Source: CAYOZN01 sp964408455 (lineage in GTDB: Bacteria > Planctomycetota > Phycisphaerae > UBA1845 > UTPLA1). From it: a DNA stretch of 64,000 bases. Positions within the stretch are counted from its first letter, which is position 1, and every line of letters starts with the position of its first letter. Shown in pieces: positions 32,843 to 41,157 of this stretch. The translations under genes were made by a program, and so were the position numbers. Under the pieces are notes generated by a model, which did no database searches, was not told the origin of the DNA, and was given only the letters and a program-made list of their open reading frames with translations. Location of the stretch: NCBI GenBank assembly GCA_964408455.1, contig CAYOZN010000015.1:1-64000 (forward strand), read 5' to 3'.

Positions 32843-35704
32843 ATGTCGAATCACGACCGGGTAGCCGATCTGTACTTCGGCAGGATCGACAGCGTAGACA
32901 CACAGATCGCCTGTCGCGACCGGATCCACTGGCTGTGCAAGCGCGCGACCGGTCGGCGGGTGCTGGACATCGGATGCAGCCAGGGGGTTTGCGCCATCAT
33001 CCTGGGGCGCGAAGGCCGCGACGTGCTGGGCGTCGACATCGAAGTGGAGGGCATCGAAGACGCGCGAGCGGCCCTGGCGCTGGAGCCGGACCTTCTGCGC
33101 GATCGCGTTCGCTTCGAACAGCTGGACATCTTCCGGGCCGACTTTCCGCATGGGTCATTTGACGCGATTGTCGTCGGCGAGGTGTTTGAACATCTCGTCG
33201 ATCCGGGCATCCTGGTCAAGCGCATTTCGCAATGGCTGACGGGCGGAGGGCAGTTGGCCATTTCGGTGCCACTGGGCTATCACCCCTTCCACGATCACAA
33301 ACAGACATTCTATCTCACGCAGCTGCTCGATCTGCTCTGCCCGAGCTTCAACATCGCGGAAGTCGAGATTCTGCACGCACGGTTTCTGTGCTGCCTGGCG
33401 GTCAAGCCGGCGACGACTGCCGAACTGGCGATGCCGACTGCCGAACAGATTCTCAAGTGGCAGGCCGGCTGCGATCTGGCGGTCGAAGACGTCCAGCGCC
33501 GCGCCCACAACGAGCGTACCGCGATACAAACGGTGCGCCAGAAACTCAACGAGAAGCTCGCGCTATTGCGCAACGAACTGGCGGCACTGGAGGCGATCAA
33601 GCTGGGCAGCCGCAACGCACAGAAGGAGCTTGCCGATGCAGCCATTCTGTGTCGTAAGGCCGAACGGCAGGCTGCCTACTACAAGAACCACTTCGAATCC
33701 ACGCGCATGGAACTCGAAGTGCGGATGAACGAGGTGCGCTACAAGCTTGGCGATGCATTTGTCCGAGCCGCGACACCCTCAAAGGACACGCTTCTGCTGC
33801 CGTGGCGCGTGGCGAAGCTGCTTGCTGAGGGTGTTCGCAAAGCCCGGGCACGCCGGGCCGCGGAACGAGCGCTCCACGCCGCCGCGGCATCATCCGATGC
33901 GTCCCAGTCGACGACGGCGGCCGCCGCCTCAGACGGCATTCCGGCTCCAAAGATTCGCACGATTCCGGCCTGGTTGAAGGACTTGCAGCCGGTGCCGGAA
34001 CTTGCCGGCTCCTTTACGCGGGCGCGCCCGGAATGGGTGAGACGGCCCGGGTTGAAGATCGCGGCCGTGTTGGACGAATTTTCCTGGCGGGCGTGGCAGT
34101 ACGAAGCGGATCTGTACTCGTTCACGCCGGATAACTGGAAGAGGACGCTGGAGGCCCGTCCTCCCGACCTGCTGCTGGTGGAATCGACGTGGCACGGCAT
34201 AAATGATGCATGGCACTACCAGCTTCGCGATCTGGGGCGGTTTACCGGCAAGGTTTCACATTACTGCATGCCGGACGTAATAGAGTGGTGTCGAAAGAAG
34301 CGCATTCCGTGCGTCTTTTACAACAAGGAAGATCCGCCCAATTTCGAGCACTTCATCGACTCGGCCATGCTGTTTGATTACGTGTTCACGTCGGATGCCA
34401 ACTGCATCCCGGAGTACCGTGAGCGCGTCGGACACAAACGCGTCTATTCGATGCCATTTGCCGCGCAGCCGCGGATTCACAACCCCGTGTCGAGCGGGGA
34501 ACGACGTGGAAACGTGTGCTTTGCCGGCACGTGGTACAACCACCGCCATGAATCGCGGCAGGAGGCGGCCGAAGCCATTCTGAGGCCGGCGGTCGATTTC
34601 GATCTCGTCATCTTCGATCGCATGGCGGCCAGCGACAGCAAGAATTACCGCTGGCCGGATGCATTCCAGAAGCACGTGTATAGCGCCCTGCCGTACGACA
34701 GGATGGTCTCCGCCTACAAGCGCTTCAAGCTGTTTCTCAATATCAACAGCGTGGCCGATTCACCGACGATGTTTGCCCGCCGCGTCTTCGAGCTGCTTGC
34801 CTGCGGCACGCCGGTCGTGAGTTCACGGTCGACGGGCATCGAGCGCATCCTCGGGCGGGACCTGGTGCCGATGAGCGATGATGAGGCGGAAACGCGGCAG
34901 ATCCTGTCGCGCCTGCTCTACGATGATGACTATCGCGAACGCCTGGCGCTTCTGGGCCAGCGCCGCGTGTTCGCCCAGCATACGTACGGTCACCGGCTCG
35001 AACAGATCCTGTCCGCGACCGGGCAATCGTCCGGCGCGTTGCCGCCAGTGCATTTTGACGTGATCGCCTGCATCCGATCCGAAGCGGAAGTGGAGCCCGC
35101 CATTGAGAATTTCCTCAGGCAGGAACATCCAGCCAAGCGACTGTTTCTATGCAGCATCGACGCCGAGCATGAGCCATTCGCCCGGCGTATGGCCTCTCGG
35201 CATGAGTCCATTACCTTCATAGGGCGCTCCGAAAAGAGCTGGAGCCGCGTTATCCACGATGCGATCGAGGCTGCGCAGGGCCCGTACGTCGCCGTCATGA
35301 ACCCCAGCGACTATTACGGTCCGCACTATCTGACAGACTACGCCCACGTCACGCTGTACATCACGAACATGGCCATTGGCAAGAGCCGGATGCGCGAGAT
35401 TCAAAGCGACGGCGGCCTGGCGACGACCCTCGGCGGCCGCGATTACCACGTCGTGGAATCGGTCTGCCCCTGGACGCTCTGCATCGGCCGCCCGGACGCC
35501 CAGCGGATTGCGAATCAAGTCAGTGACGCGGTTTCGCCATTTAACTGGTGGGAGCGTGCGGCAGTCGCCTGCGGGCGCATCTATTCTTCCGACTCGTTCA
35601 ACTATGTGCGGCGAGATCGGCCGGCCATGGTCGTCGAAGCCGAGGAGCGCCGGGCCGTGATCGAGCAACAGGAAAGCGTGCAGTTGTCTGCCGCCATCGT
35701 TTGA
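32843..35704 (+). CDS. Methyltransferase, coiled coil and CgeB-like glycosyltransferase fusion
   Basis: 953 residues. (1) A class I methyltransferase at about 1-190: 'RRVLDIGCSQGVCAIILGRE', 'FDAIVVGEVFEHLVDPGI'. (2) A helical linker at about 200-345 with heptad-like Gln/Leu/Lys content, then an Ala/Arg-rich stretch. (3) A CgeB/GT1-type glycosyltransferase at about 400-735: 'LKIAAVLDEFSWRAWQYE', 'FYNKEDPPNFEHF', 'GNVCFAGTWYNHRHESRQ', 'RRVFELLACGTPVVSSRSTG'. (4) A C-terminal ~200-residue GT2-like segment ('FDVIACIRSEAEVEPAIENF', 'GPYVAVMNPSDYYGPHYL'). Such megaproteins build and cap surface glycans. It heads the plus-strand run. Confidence 0.85.
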   Translation: MSNHDRVADLYFGRIDSVDTQIACRDRIHWLCKRATGRRVLDIGCSQGVCAIILGREGRDVLGVDIEVEGIEDARAALALEPDLLRDRVRFEQLDIFRADFPHGSFDAIVVGEVFEHLVDPGILVKRISQWLTGGGQLAISVPLGYHPFHDHKQTFYLTQLLDLLCPSFNIAEVEILHARFLCCLAVKPATTAELAMPTAEQILKWQAGCDLAVEDVQRRAHNERTAIQTVRQKLNEKLALLRNELAALEAIKLGSRNAQKELADAAILCRKAERQAAYYKNHFESTRMELEVRMNEVRYKLGDAFVRAATPSKDTLLLPWRVAKLLAEGVRKARARRAAERALHAAAASSDASQSTTAAAASDGIPAPKIRTIPAWLKDLQPVPELAGSFTRARPEWVRRPGLKIAAVLDEFSWRAWQYEADLYSFTPDNWKRTLEARPPDLLLVESTWHGINDAWHYQLRDLGRFTGKVSHYCMPDVIEWCRKKRIPCVFYNKEDPPNFEHFIDSAMLFDYVFTSDANCIPEYRERVGHKRVYSMPFAAQPRIHNPVSSGERRGNVCFAGTWYNHRHESRQEAAEAILRPAVDFDLVIFDRMAASDSKNYRWPDAFQKHVYSALPYDRMVSAYKRFKLFLNINSVADSPTMFARRVFELLACGTPVVSSRSTGIERILGRDLVPMSDDEAETRQILSRLLYDDDYRERLALLGQRRVFAQHTYGHRLEQILSATGQSSGALPPVHFDVIACIRSEAEVEPAIENFLRQEHPAKRLFLCSIDAEHEPFARRMASRHESITFIGRSEKSWSRVIHDAIEAAQGPYVAVMNPSDYYGPHYLTDYAHVTLYITNMAIGKSRMREIQSDGGLATTLGGRDYHVVESVCPWTLCIGRPDAQRIANQVSDAVSPFNWWERAAVACGRIYSSDSFNYVRRDRPAMVVEAEERRAVIEQQESVQLSAAIV

Positions 35705-35755
35705 TGCTTGCCCGGCAGCGAATGTGGTCTGCGCTGACACCGCAGGTTCAGGTGA

Positions 35756-36835
35756 ATGTCGCCTCTTCCAAACCAAAGCCCCGCGCCGTCGCCTCGCATG
35801 AACGGCCGTGCCGCGTGGCGAATGCTGCGAGTCGCCTTTCCGATCGCCCTGCTCTACCTGGTCCTGCGGACGATTGACTGGCAGTCGATGGCGGACCGGC
35901 TTCGTTCCGCCGACGGGCTGCTTCTCGGCGTGGCCTTCGCACTATTCGTGGCATCGGTGGTGATTCAGGGGCACCGCTGGCACATACTGCTCGAGAGTGC
36001 GGGCGAAGCCTGGCCGCGGGCACGGGTGCAACTGGTCCACTTCGCGGCGATGCTTTTTGATCTTTTTCTCCCGGGCAAACTGGGAAGCGATGCATATCGC
36101 GTCGCGATGTTACGCCGGCCGGGCCGCCTGCGCCATATGATCGTCACGCTGGTGGCATTGCGCCTGCACGGCATGGCCGCCTGCCTCGTCGTTGCAATCG
36201 TAGCGTGCAGCCTGATTCTGGGGGCAAAGCACGGAAGCGGACGGGCAGCGATCGGCGGCATCGCCGTCAGCAGTCTTGCGGCGGGTGGCGTCGTGCTGGC
36301 AGACAGGCTGATGCTGCGCAGCGCTGGTTTGCTCCGCGGCGGGACGGGCATCTGGCACTTCATCGGTCGCCATTATGACGAGGCACGGGCGGCGTTCGTT
36401 TCGATGTTGCGCGACCGGTGGACCATGGCGCGATCGTCATTGTGGGTGGTGTTTTACCTCGCCGCCATCATCTGCTGCTACTGGGCGGCCGGCCGCGCAT
36501 TCGGAATGAAGCTGCCCCTGTCCAGCTTTATTGCAGTCACGCCAATACTGCTGCTCATGGCCGCCATGCCCATCACCATTCAGGGGCGCGGACTCACGGA
36601 ACTCATCGCGATTTTCGCCTGGGAAGGGGCCCGAGCCTCAAGGGAACAGATCGTCCTGACATGCTTCGCGGTCTATGCCATGGTCGTGCTGCAGGGCCTG
36701 CTGGGCGGACTGGTGGCAGTCTTCATCCGGGCTCGCGCGGAGGAGGCTGCGGCGGTCTCCGGCGAATTGCTGCCCCCCGCGGCCGCGCCGCCCGGCCGGG
36801 AGGCCCCGGCGCAAATGGATGCGCAGCGATTCTGA
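35756..36835 (+). CDS. Lysylphosphatidylglycerol synthase TM-region/flippase-like protein (YbhN type)
   Basis: 359 residues with about eight hydrophobic helices. 'FDLFLPGKLGSDAYRVAML' is the P-G-x-x-G-S-D motif of the UPF0104/YbhN membrane family, and 'MPITIQGRGLTELIAIFAW' is its C-terminal counterpart. Members occur next to GT2 enzymes and are proposed lipid-sugar flippases or accessory factors; no aminoacyltransferase domain is present. It starts 51 bases after the CgeB-like gene. The C-terminal tail is Ala/Pro-rich. Confidence 0.85.
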   Translation: MSPLPNQSPAPSPRMNGRAAWRMLRVAFPIALLYLVLRTIDWQSMADRLRSADGLLLGVAFALFVASVVIQGHRWHILLESAGEAWPRARVQLVHFAAMLFDLFLPGKLGSDAYRVAMLRRPGRLRHMIVTLVALRLHGMAACLVVAIVACSLILGAKHGSGRAAIGGIAVSSLAAGGVVLADRLMLRSAGLLRGGTGIWHFIGRHYDEARAAFVSMLRDRWTMARSSLWVVFYLAAIICCYWAAGRAFGMKLPLSSFIAVTPILLLMAAMPITIQGRGLTELIAIFAWEGARASREQIVLTCFAVYAMVVLQGLLGGLVAVFIRARAEEAAAVSGELLPPAAAPPGREAPAQMDAQRF

Positions 36836-36909
36836 TTGCGCGCGCCGAAGGCGCCGGGAAGACCGCGTGCCCGCGCGCGGCGGGGGCGTTAGACTTGGCA
36901 TCCAGACAT

Positions 36910-38388
36910 ATGCAACGCGACCAGCCATTGTCCGCAGATCTTCAGTCCGGCGTGCCGCCGGAGCGCGAATCGCCCCATGCCGACCAACGGGAGCAGTTAC
37001 GGCTCGCCTGCGAGGGCGCGGCCGTCACCATGGCAGGGCCGCCGCCGCTGCCATCGAATTCTGAGCGGCAGAATCCGACGTTTGGGGAATGGCTGGATGC
37101 GACGGGTACCGGCGACTACTGGCCGGACATACGCCAGATTCTTCCCAGCCCGACGTGGCAGGCGATCCGGCAGCACCTTCGTGAAATGACGGACGCCATC
37201 CGCGGCCTCGACGACGAAGCCGGGCACGAGCCGGATGAAAAAGCAGTGACGCAGCTTCGCCGCGTGCTCAAGTTCGGGCTGATCTATGCGCTGAATGCGG
37301 TGGACCCCAGGGACAATTTCAAGCCGCAGTATGCGTTGACGCCGGGCGAGAAGATCGCGCTTGTCGATGCATTGGTTCAGCCGCGGCCGGAAACGCCGGC
37401 AGGCGTCCTGGTGGACAAGGTCCTGCATGACACGTCGCTGACCGGCGGGCGCGTGGCGGGCCTCAAGTTCTTTCATACCCAGATCGAAGCGGCGTGCGGC
37501 TCAGACGCGTCCCCGCCCGCGGTGTCCGAACAAGTTGTCGCCCGCACTGAGCCATCGAAAAGCACTGCGCCGGGCACGGAGCCCGACGCGAGCCGGCGCC
37601 CTACGGTACATGCGCAATCGACGTGGGTGCGGTTCATGATCCGCTACCATCGGCGGGATGCCACCATTCGCGGCGCGCTGGTCAACCTGTTTCGGCGCGG
37701 CGGCGATCGGAAGCCTGCATTCGCCCGGCGATCGGAATTCTGGGCCCTGCGGGACATCAATCTGGCGGTCTATCCCGGGCAGGTGCTCGGGCTGGTGGGC
37801 CGCAATGGCGCCGGAAAGACCACGCTGCTGAAGACGCTGGCGGGAATCCTCGCTCCCGATCGCGGCCGCGTGGACGTGCGCGGGCGCGTGGGATGCCTGC
37901 TGAGCTTCGGCGTCGGGTTTAATCCCAATTTGAGCGGCCGCGAGAACATCTACCTGAACGGCAGCGTGCTGGGCCTCAGTGAGCGCGAGATCGATGCGCG
38001 GCTGGGCGAGATCGTCGCGTTTTGCGAGCTGGAGGAGTTCATCGACGCACCGGTGCGCACGTACTCGGCCGGCATGCGCGGGCGGCTGGGCTTCTCCATC
38101 GCCGTCCACATCGAGCCGGACGTGCTGATCCTCGACGAAGTGCTGACGGTCGGCGACGACTACTTCCGCGCCAAGGCGGGGACGATCGTCGACCGGTTTC
38201 GCGAGAGCGAGAAGACGGTCATCATCGCCAGCCACAGCATGACGCTGATCCGCGAGGTGTGCACGCATGCGATGTGGCTCGATCGCGGCGAGATACGGAT
38301 GCTCGGCACGCCAACGGACGTGACGCGGGCGTACGTCGCCGACTGCCGCGAGCAACGCGAACGGGGGACAGCCAATTCCCAGTCATGA
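36910..38388 (+). CDS. Polysaccharide ABC exporter ATPase (Wzt-like) with long N-terminal extension
   Basis: 492 residues from ATG 36910 (ATG 37030 in the same frame is possible). The ATPase domain occupies about 240-480: Walker A 'GRNGAGKTTLLK' (~296), 'VGFNPNLSGRENIYLNGSVL', signature 'YSAGMRGRLGFSIAVH', Walker B 'VLILDEVLTVGDD' and H-loop 'IIASHSM', all of the Wzt/TagH type. Unusually, the extra domain is at the N-terminus (~230 residues, helical, with 'FGEWLDATGTGDYWPDIRQI') and there is no C-terminal carbohydrate-binding domain. The permease partner is probably the gene at 42610, 4 kb away. Confidence 0.9.
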   Translation: MQRDQPLSADLQSGVPPERESPHADQREQLRLACEGAAVTMAGPPPLPSNSERQNPTFGEWLDATGTGDYWPDIRQILPSPTWQAIRQHLREMTDAIRGLDDEAGHEPDEKAVTQLRRVLKFGLIYALNAVDPRDNFKPQYALTPGEKIALVDALVQPRPETPAGVLVDKVLHDTSLTGGRVAGLKFFHTQIEAACGSDASPPAVSEQVVARTEPSKSTAPGTEPDASRRPTVHAQSTWVRFMIRYHRRDATIRGALVNLFRRGGDRKPAFARRSEFWALRDINLAVYPGQVLGLVGRNGAGKTTLLKTLAGILAPDRGRVDVRGRVGCLLSFGVGFNPNLSGRENIYLNGSVLGLSEREIDARLGEIVAFCELEEFIDAPVRTYSAGMRGRLGFSIAVHIEPDVLILDEVLTVGDDYFRAKAGTIVDRFRESEKTVIIASHSMTLIREVCTHAMWLDRGEIRMLGTPTDVTRAYVADCREQRERGTANSQS

Positions 38389-38430
38389 CGAGCTGCACGA
38401 GTTGCAATGTTGGCATAGCCGCGACGTCGC

Positions 38431-39027
38431 ATGAAAGTCTGGAACGAAAACTATCGGCTGAGGCGAATGGCGGAGCTGTGCCGGAATCGGCGGCGCGTGC
38501 TCGACATCGGCTGTACCGATCATCCGAACCCATACCTGCGAAATGAGCGCCTGGTTGGCTTTGACATCGCGAGGCGGGAATTGCCGGCGAACTATGCTGA
38601 CTTCCAGACCGGCGACGTGATGAACCTGCCGCAACCGTTCGAACCCGGCTCGTTCGATGCCGTCGTCGCCGGCGAGATTCTCGAACATCTGGAGCGGCCG
38701 GTGGACTTCCTGCGCGGCTGCCTTGCGCTGCTCGAGTCGGGCGGTCTGCTCGTGCTCAGCACGCCGAATCCGAATTCGCCGATCGAGCGGCTGTTGACGC
38801 TGAACCTGTCGCGGCAATGGTTCTATGACGGCGGGCACTACGATCCGTACGATCACGTCTGCCTGTTCCCGCAGCGATGGCTGATCCGGATGATGGAAAT
38901 CGCGGGCTTCGTTGATGTGCGGCTCTACTCGGGCGGATTCCTGTTCCCGTTCGCGGGGCTGATTCCCTGCCCGCGGCCGTGGTGCTATCAGACGATTGCG
39001 ACGGGCGTGCGGCCGGCCGCGGAGTAG
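38431..39027 (+). CDS. Class I SAM-dependent methyltransferase
   Basis: 198 residues: 'RRVLDIGCTDHPNPYLRNER' (motif I, somewhat divergent with Thr-Asp-His after the Cys), 'VGFDIARRELP', 'FDAVVAGEILEHLERPVDFL' and 'LLVLSTPNPNSP'. A compact Methyltransf_11/23 enzyme of the kind that methylates sugars or terminates chains in ABC-exported glycans. It follows the ABC ATPase by 42 bases and converges with the amidotransferase gene. Acceptor not determinable. Confidence 0.87.
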   Translation: MKVWNENYRLRRMAELCRNRRRVLDIGCTDHPNPYLRNERLVGFDIARRELPANYADFQTGDVMNLPQPFEPGSFDAVVAGEILEHLERPVDFLRGCLALLESGGLLVLSTPNPNSPIERLLTLNLSRQWFYDGGHYDPYDHVCLFPQRWLIRMMEIAGFVDVRLYSGGFLFPFAGLIPCPRPWCYQTIATGVRPAAE

Positions 39028-39039
39028 CAAACGGCGTAA

Positions 39040-41130
39040 TCAGGCCTGCCGCCGCCAGTACTTTGGCATCGCGTTCACCGTCCGAATCACGCGATTGAAT
39101 TCATCCCCCAGCCCGACGACGCTCAAATACCACTTGATGGATTCGTAGCGCGGTTTGTTTTCTTCCTCAACGAAGGCCAGCGCCTGCGCGCGGGTAATCA
39201 TGCCTCGTCGCACCTGCTCGCTGCGAAAGGTGTCATTCTCCGTCAGGCCGGCCACCGTGTGATAGATGTAGTTATAAAAACTCGCGGTGCCATCGCCGAT
39301 GCGCCAGGTCTGCTTCGTGTCGCCGGCCTGCTCCCAGTCGTATTCATCGCGCAGCGTGTTCATGATCTCGTCTTCATTCCACGGGAGGTAGCTGAAAAGG
39401 TAAATGTAATCGTGCGGAATGAGATAGTACGACCAGTAGGCACTGAGGGTGTCGAAGACGGACGTGTTCAGATAGGCCGGATTCTTCAAAAACTGGGCGC
39501 CATAGTATTTCAGCAGGCGCAGCTTGTGACCCGTCGTCTCCGATTCGTCGTCGAAGCCGCAGAAGAACCACTTGAAGTCGGCGCCTTCCAGCCAGCTTCC
39601 CGAGCACCAGATGACCAGGTCGATGCCGGTCTGCTTCGTCAGCCGGTTGGCGTGGTAGAAAAAGTGCTTGTCGCCGGCCATGAACAGCGGGATGACGCCG
39701 AGTTCCGGCCGCTTCAGCCAGGCGAGGATGTTCTTGCGGATGTTGGCTCGCTTGCGGTTAATGTCTGCCGAGACCAGCAGGTGCTCGACGCCGAGCTTGC
39801 CGCAGATGCGGCTGATGTTGCGGCGCGCCAAATCGGTCACCATGCCCCAGTCGTAGGTGTAGGCGACGGGGTTCATGCCGAGGACCTGTTTCATGTAATG
39901 CAGGCCGTAGGTGCTGTCGCGGCCGCCGCTGACGGCGACGAGGCAGTCGGGCCGGCCGTCGCGGCGGCGATGGCGCTCGATGGCGTGTGCCAACGCATCG
40001 GCACCATAGGGCACAAACGCCCTGTGATGCTGACATTGGCTGCACACGCCGTTCGCGTCAAACGTGAGGAATGGATAGCTCGCCGGCAGCACGCAGCGGG
40101 TGCATCGGCGCAGATTCTGTACGCCTGCGTGCCCTGCCTCCAGAAGGGAAGGATCATCCCGCTCGGTGGAAATCTCCGGCACGTAGGCGCGGACGCGGTG
40201 GCGGCGAAACTGCTCGTCGTACTGCTCGGAGAGGTCGACGATCGGCGCCCTGGATCGGCCGTTTACCAGAGTCGGGCCGTCCTCGGCTCGATCCACGTTC
40301 GATGCTGATGGCGACGCGCCTCCTGACGACGTCCGGGCTGAGGACAGCCCGGCTCTGATTGTCAGATCGAAGGTTCGGATCGACAGGTCCGCCAGGTTGA
40401 TCCAGCAGCCCTTGCCGGGTTCGATCCGCTCCACCGCCGCCGCTGCAAACACGCGGGACAGTTCCCGCCGCCGGGCGAGCGCCGACAGGATGTACTCTTC
40501 AGAGGCGAAGACGAATATGCCGTGCGGCTTTGAATGCATGCGGTAGAGCGAGCCGTTGTTCGTCGCCAACAGAAGCTCATCCGCGTCGTCGAACAGGACG
40601 GCCACGGATGCGCAGCCCTGAATCTCAGAAAATGCCGCACGCACGGCATCCATTCGCGCCAGCCCCGCCGACTCGTGCCGCCGGATCAACCGCAACAGCA
40701 CCTCGGTATCGACTTCGTATTCGCGCTTGAGGTCCGGATGGCGGCGCCATAGTGCTTCGTCGTTGGTGATGATGCCGTTGTGAATGCAGACCATGCCGCC
40801 GGCGATGACGGGCTGGTTGTTGGCATTATTCTCCTGCGCGCCGTTGGTCACGAGTCGCGAGTGACCGATGAATGCGCCGTGACCGGCGGCGGTGGCGCCA
40901 TTGCGAAAGGCTGTCTGCATGATCTCGCGGAAGGCGCGCGAGCGGACCATGATGGAGGCGGGGATGGGCTGCTTCAGCACCTGGATCGGCCCGCCATTGC
41001 GCACCGCCAGGCCCGAGGACTCCCTGCCGCGGGCCTCGGACAGACGGAACAGCTCCCGGGCGGCACGCTGAACCAGGCGCGGCGTCGCCGTGGTTTGCTC
41101 AGCCAGCACGATGCCGAAGATGCCGCACAT
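39040..41130 (-). CDS. Class II glutamine amidotransferase fused to N-acetyl-sugar amidotransferase (WbpG-like)
   Basis: 696 residues. Domain 1 (1-~255) is an Ntn glutaminase with Cys2 nucleophile ('MCGIFGIVLAEQ'), 'GHSRLVTNG', 'CIHNGIITND' and 'YEVDTEVLLRL', like the GlmS glutaminase. A linker (~256-330) holds the dispersed 29-bp repeat in frame. Domain 2 (~335-696) is a PP-loop N-acetyl-sugar amidotransferase: zinc Cys 'CTRCVLP...CSQCQHH', ATP loop 'VAVSGGRDSTYGLHYM', and 'PYLIPHDYIYLFSYLPW'-type C-terminus. It should adenylate the N-acetyl group of a UDP-sugar and amidate it to acetamidino. Ammonia could come from its own glutaminase or from HisH2/HisF2 of this locus. Confidence 0.88.
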   Translation of the reverse strand: MCGIFGIVLAEQTTATPRLVQRAARELFRLSEARGRESSGLAVRNGGPIQVLKQPIPASIMVRSRAFREIMQTAFRNGATAAGHGAFIGHSRLVTNGAQENNANNQPVIAGGMVCIHNGIITNDEALWRRHPDLKREYEVDTEVLLRLIRRHESAGLARMDAVRAAFSEIQGCASVAVLFDDADELLLATNNGSLYRMHSKPHGIFVFASEEYILSALARRRELSRVFAAAAVERIEPGKGCWINLADLSIRTFDLTIRAGLSSARTSSGGASPSASNVDRAEDGPTLVNGRSRAPIVDLSEQYDEQFRRHRVRAYVPEISTERDDPSLLEAGHAGVQNLRRCTRCVLPASYPFLTFDANGVCSQCQHHRAFVPYGADALAHAIERHRRRDGRPDCLVAVSGGRDSTYGLHYMKQVLGMNPVAYTYDWGMVTDLARRNISRICGKLGVEHLLVSADINRKRANIRKNILAWLKRPELGVIPLFMAGDKHFFYHANRLTKQTGIDLVIWCSGSWLEGADFKWFFCGFDDESETTGHKLRLLKYYGAQFLKNPAYLNTSVFDTLSAYWSYYLIPHDYIYLFSYLPWNEDEIMNTLRDEYDWEQAGDTKQTWRIGDGTASFYNYIYHTVAGLTENDTFRSEQVRRGMITRAQALAFVEEENKPRYESIKWYLSVVGLGDEFNRVIRTVNAMPKYWRRQA
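40330..40358. repeat. 29-bp dispersed palindromic repeat, copy 2, inside a CDS
   Basis: Identical to 20800-20828. Here it is read in frame on the minus strand as IRAGLSSART within the linker between the two domains of the amidotransferase, around residues 257-266. Confidence 0.9.
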
Positions 41131-41157
41131 GACGGATCGACTCCAGGACGTACGAAT

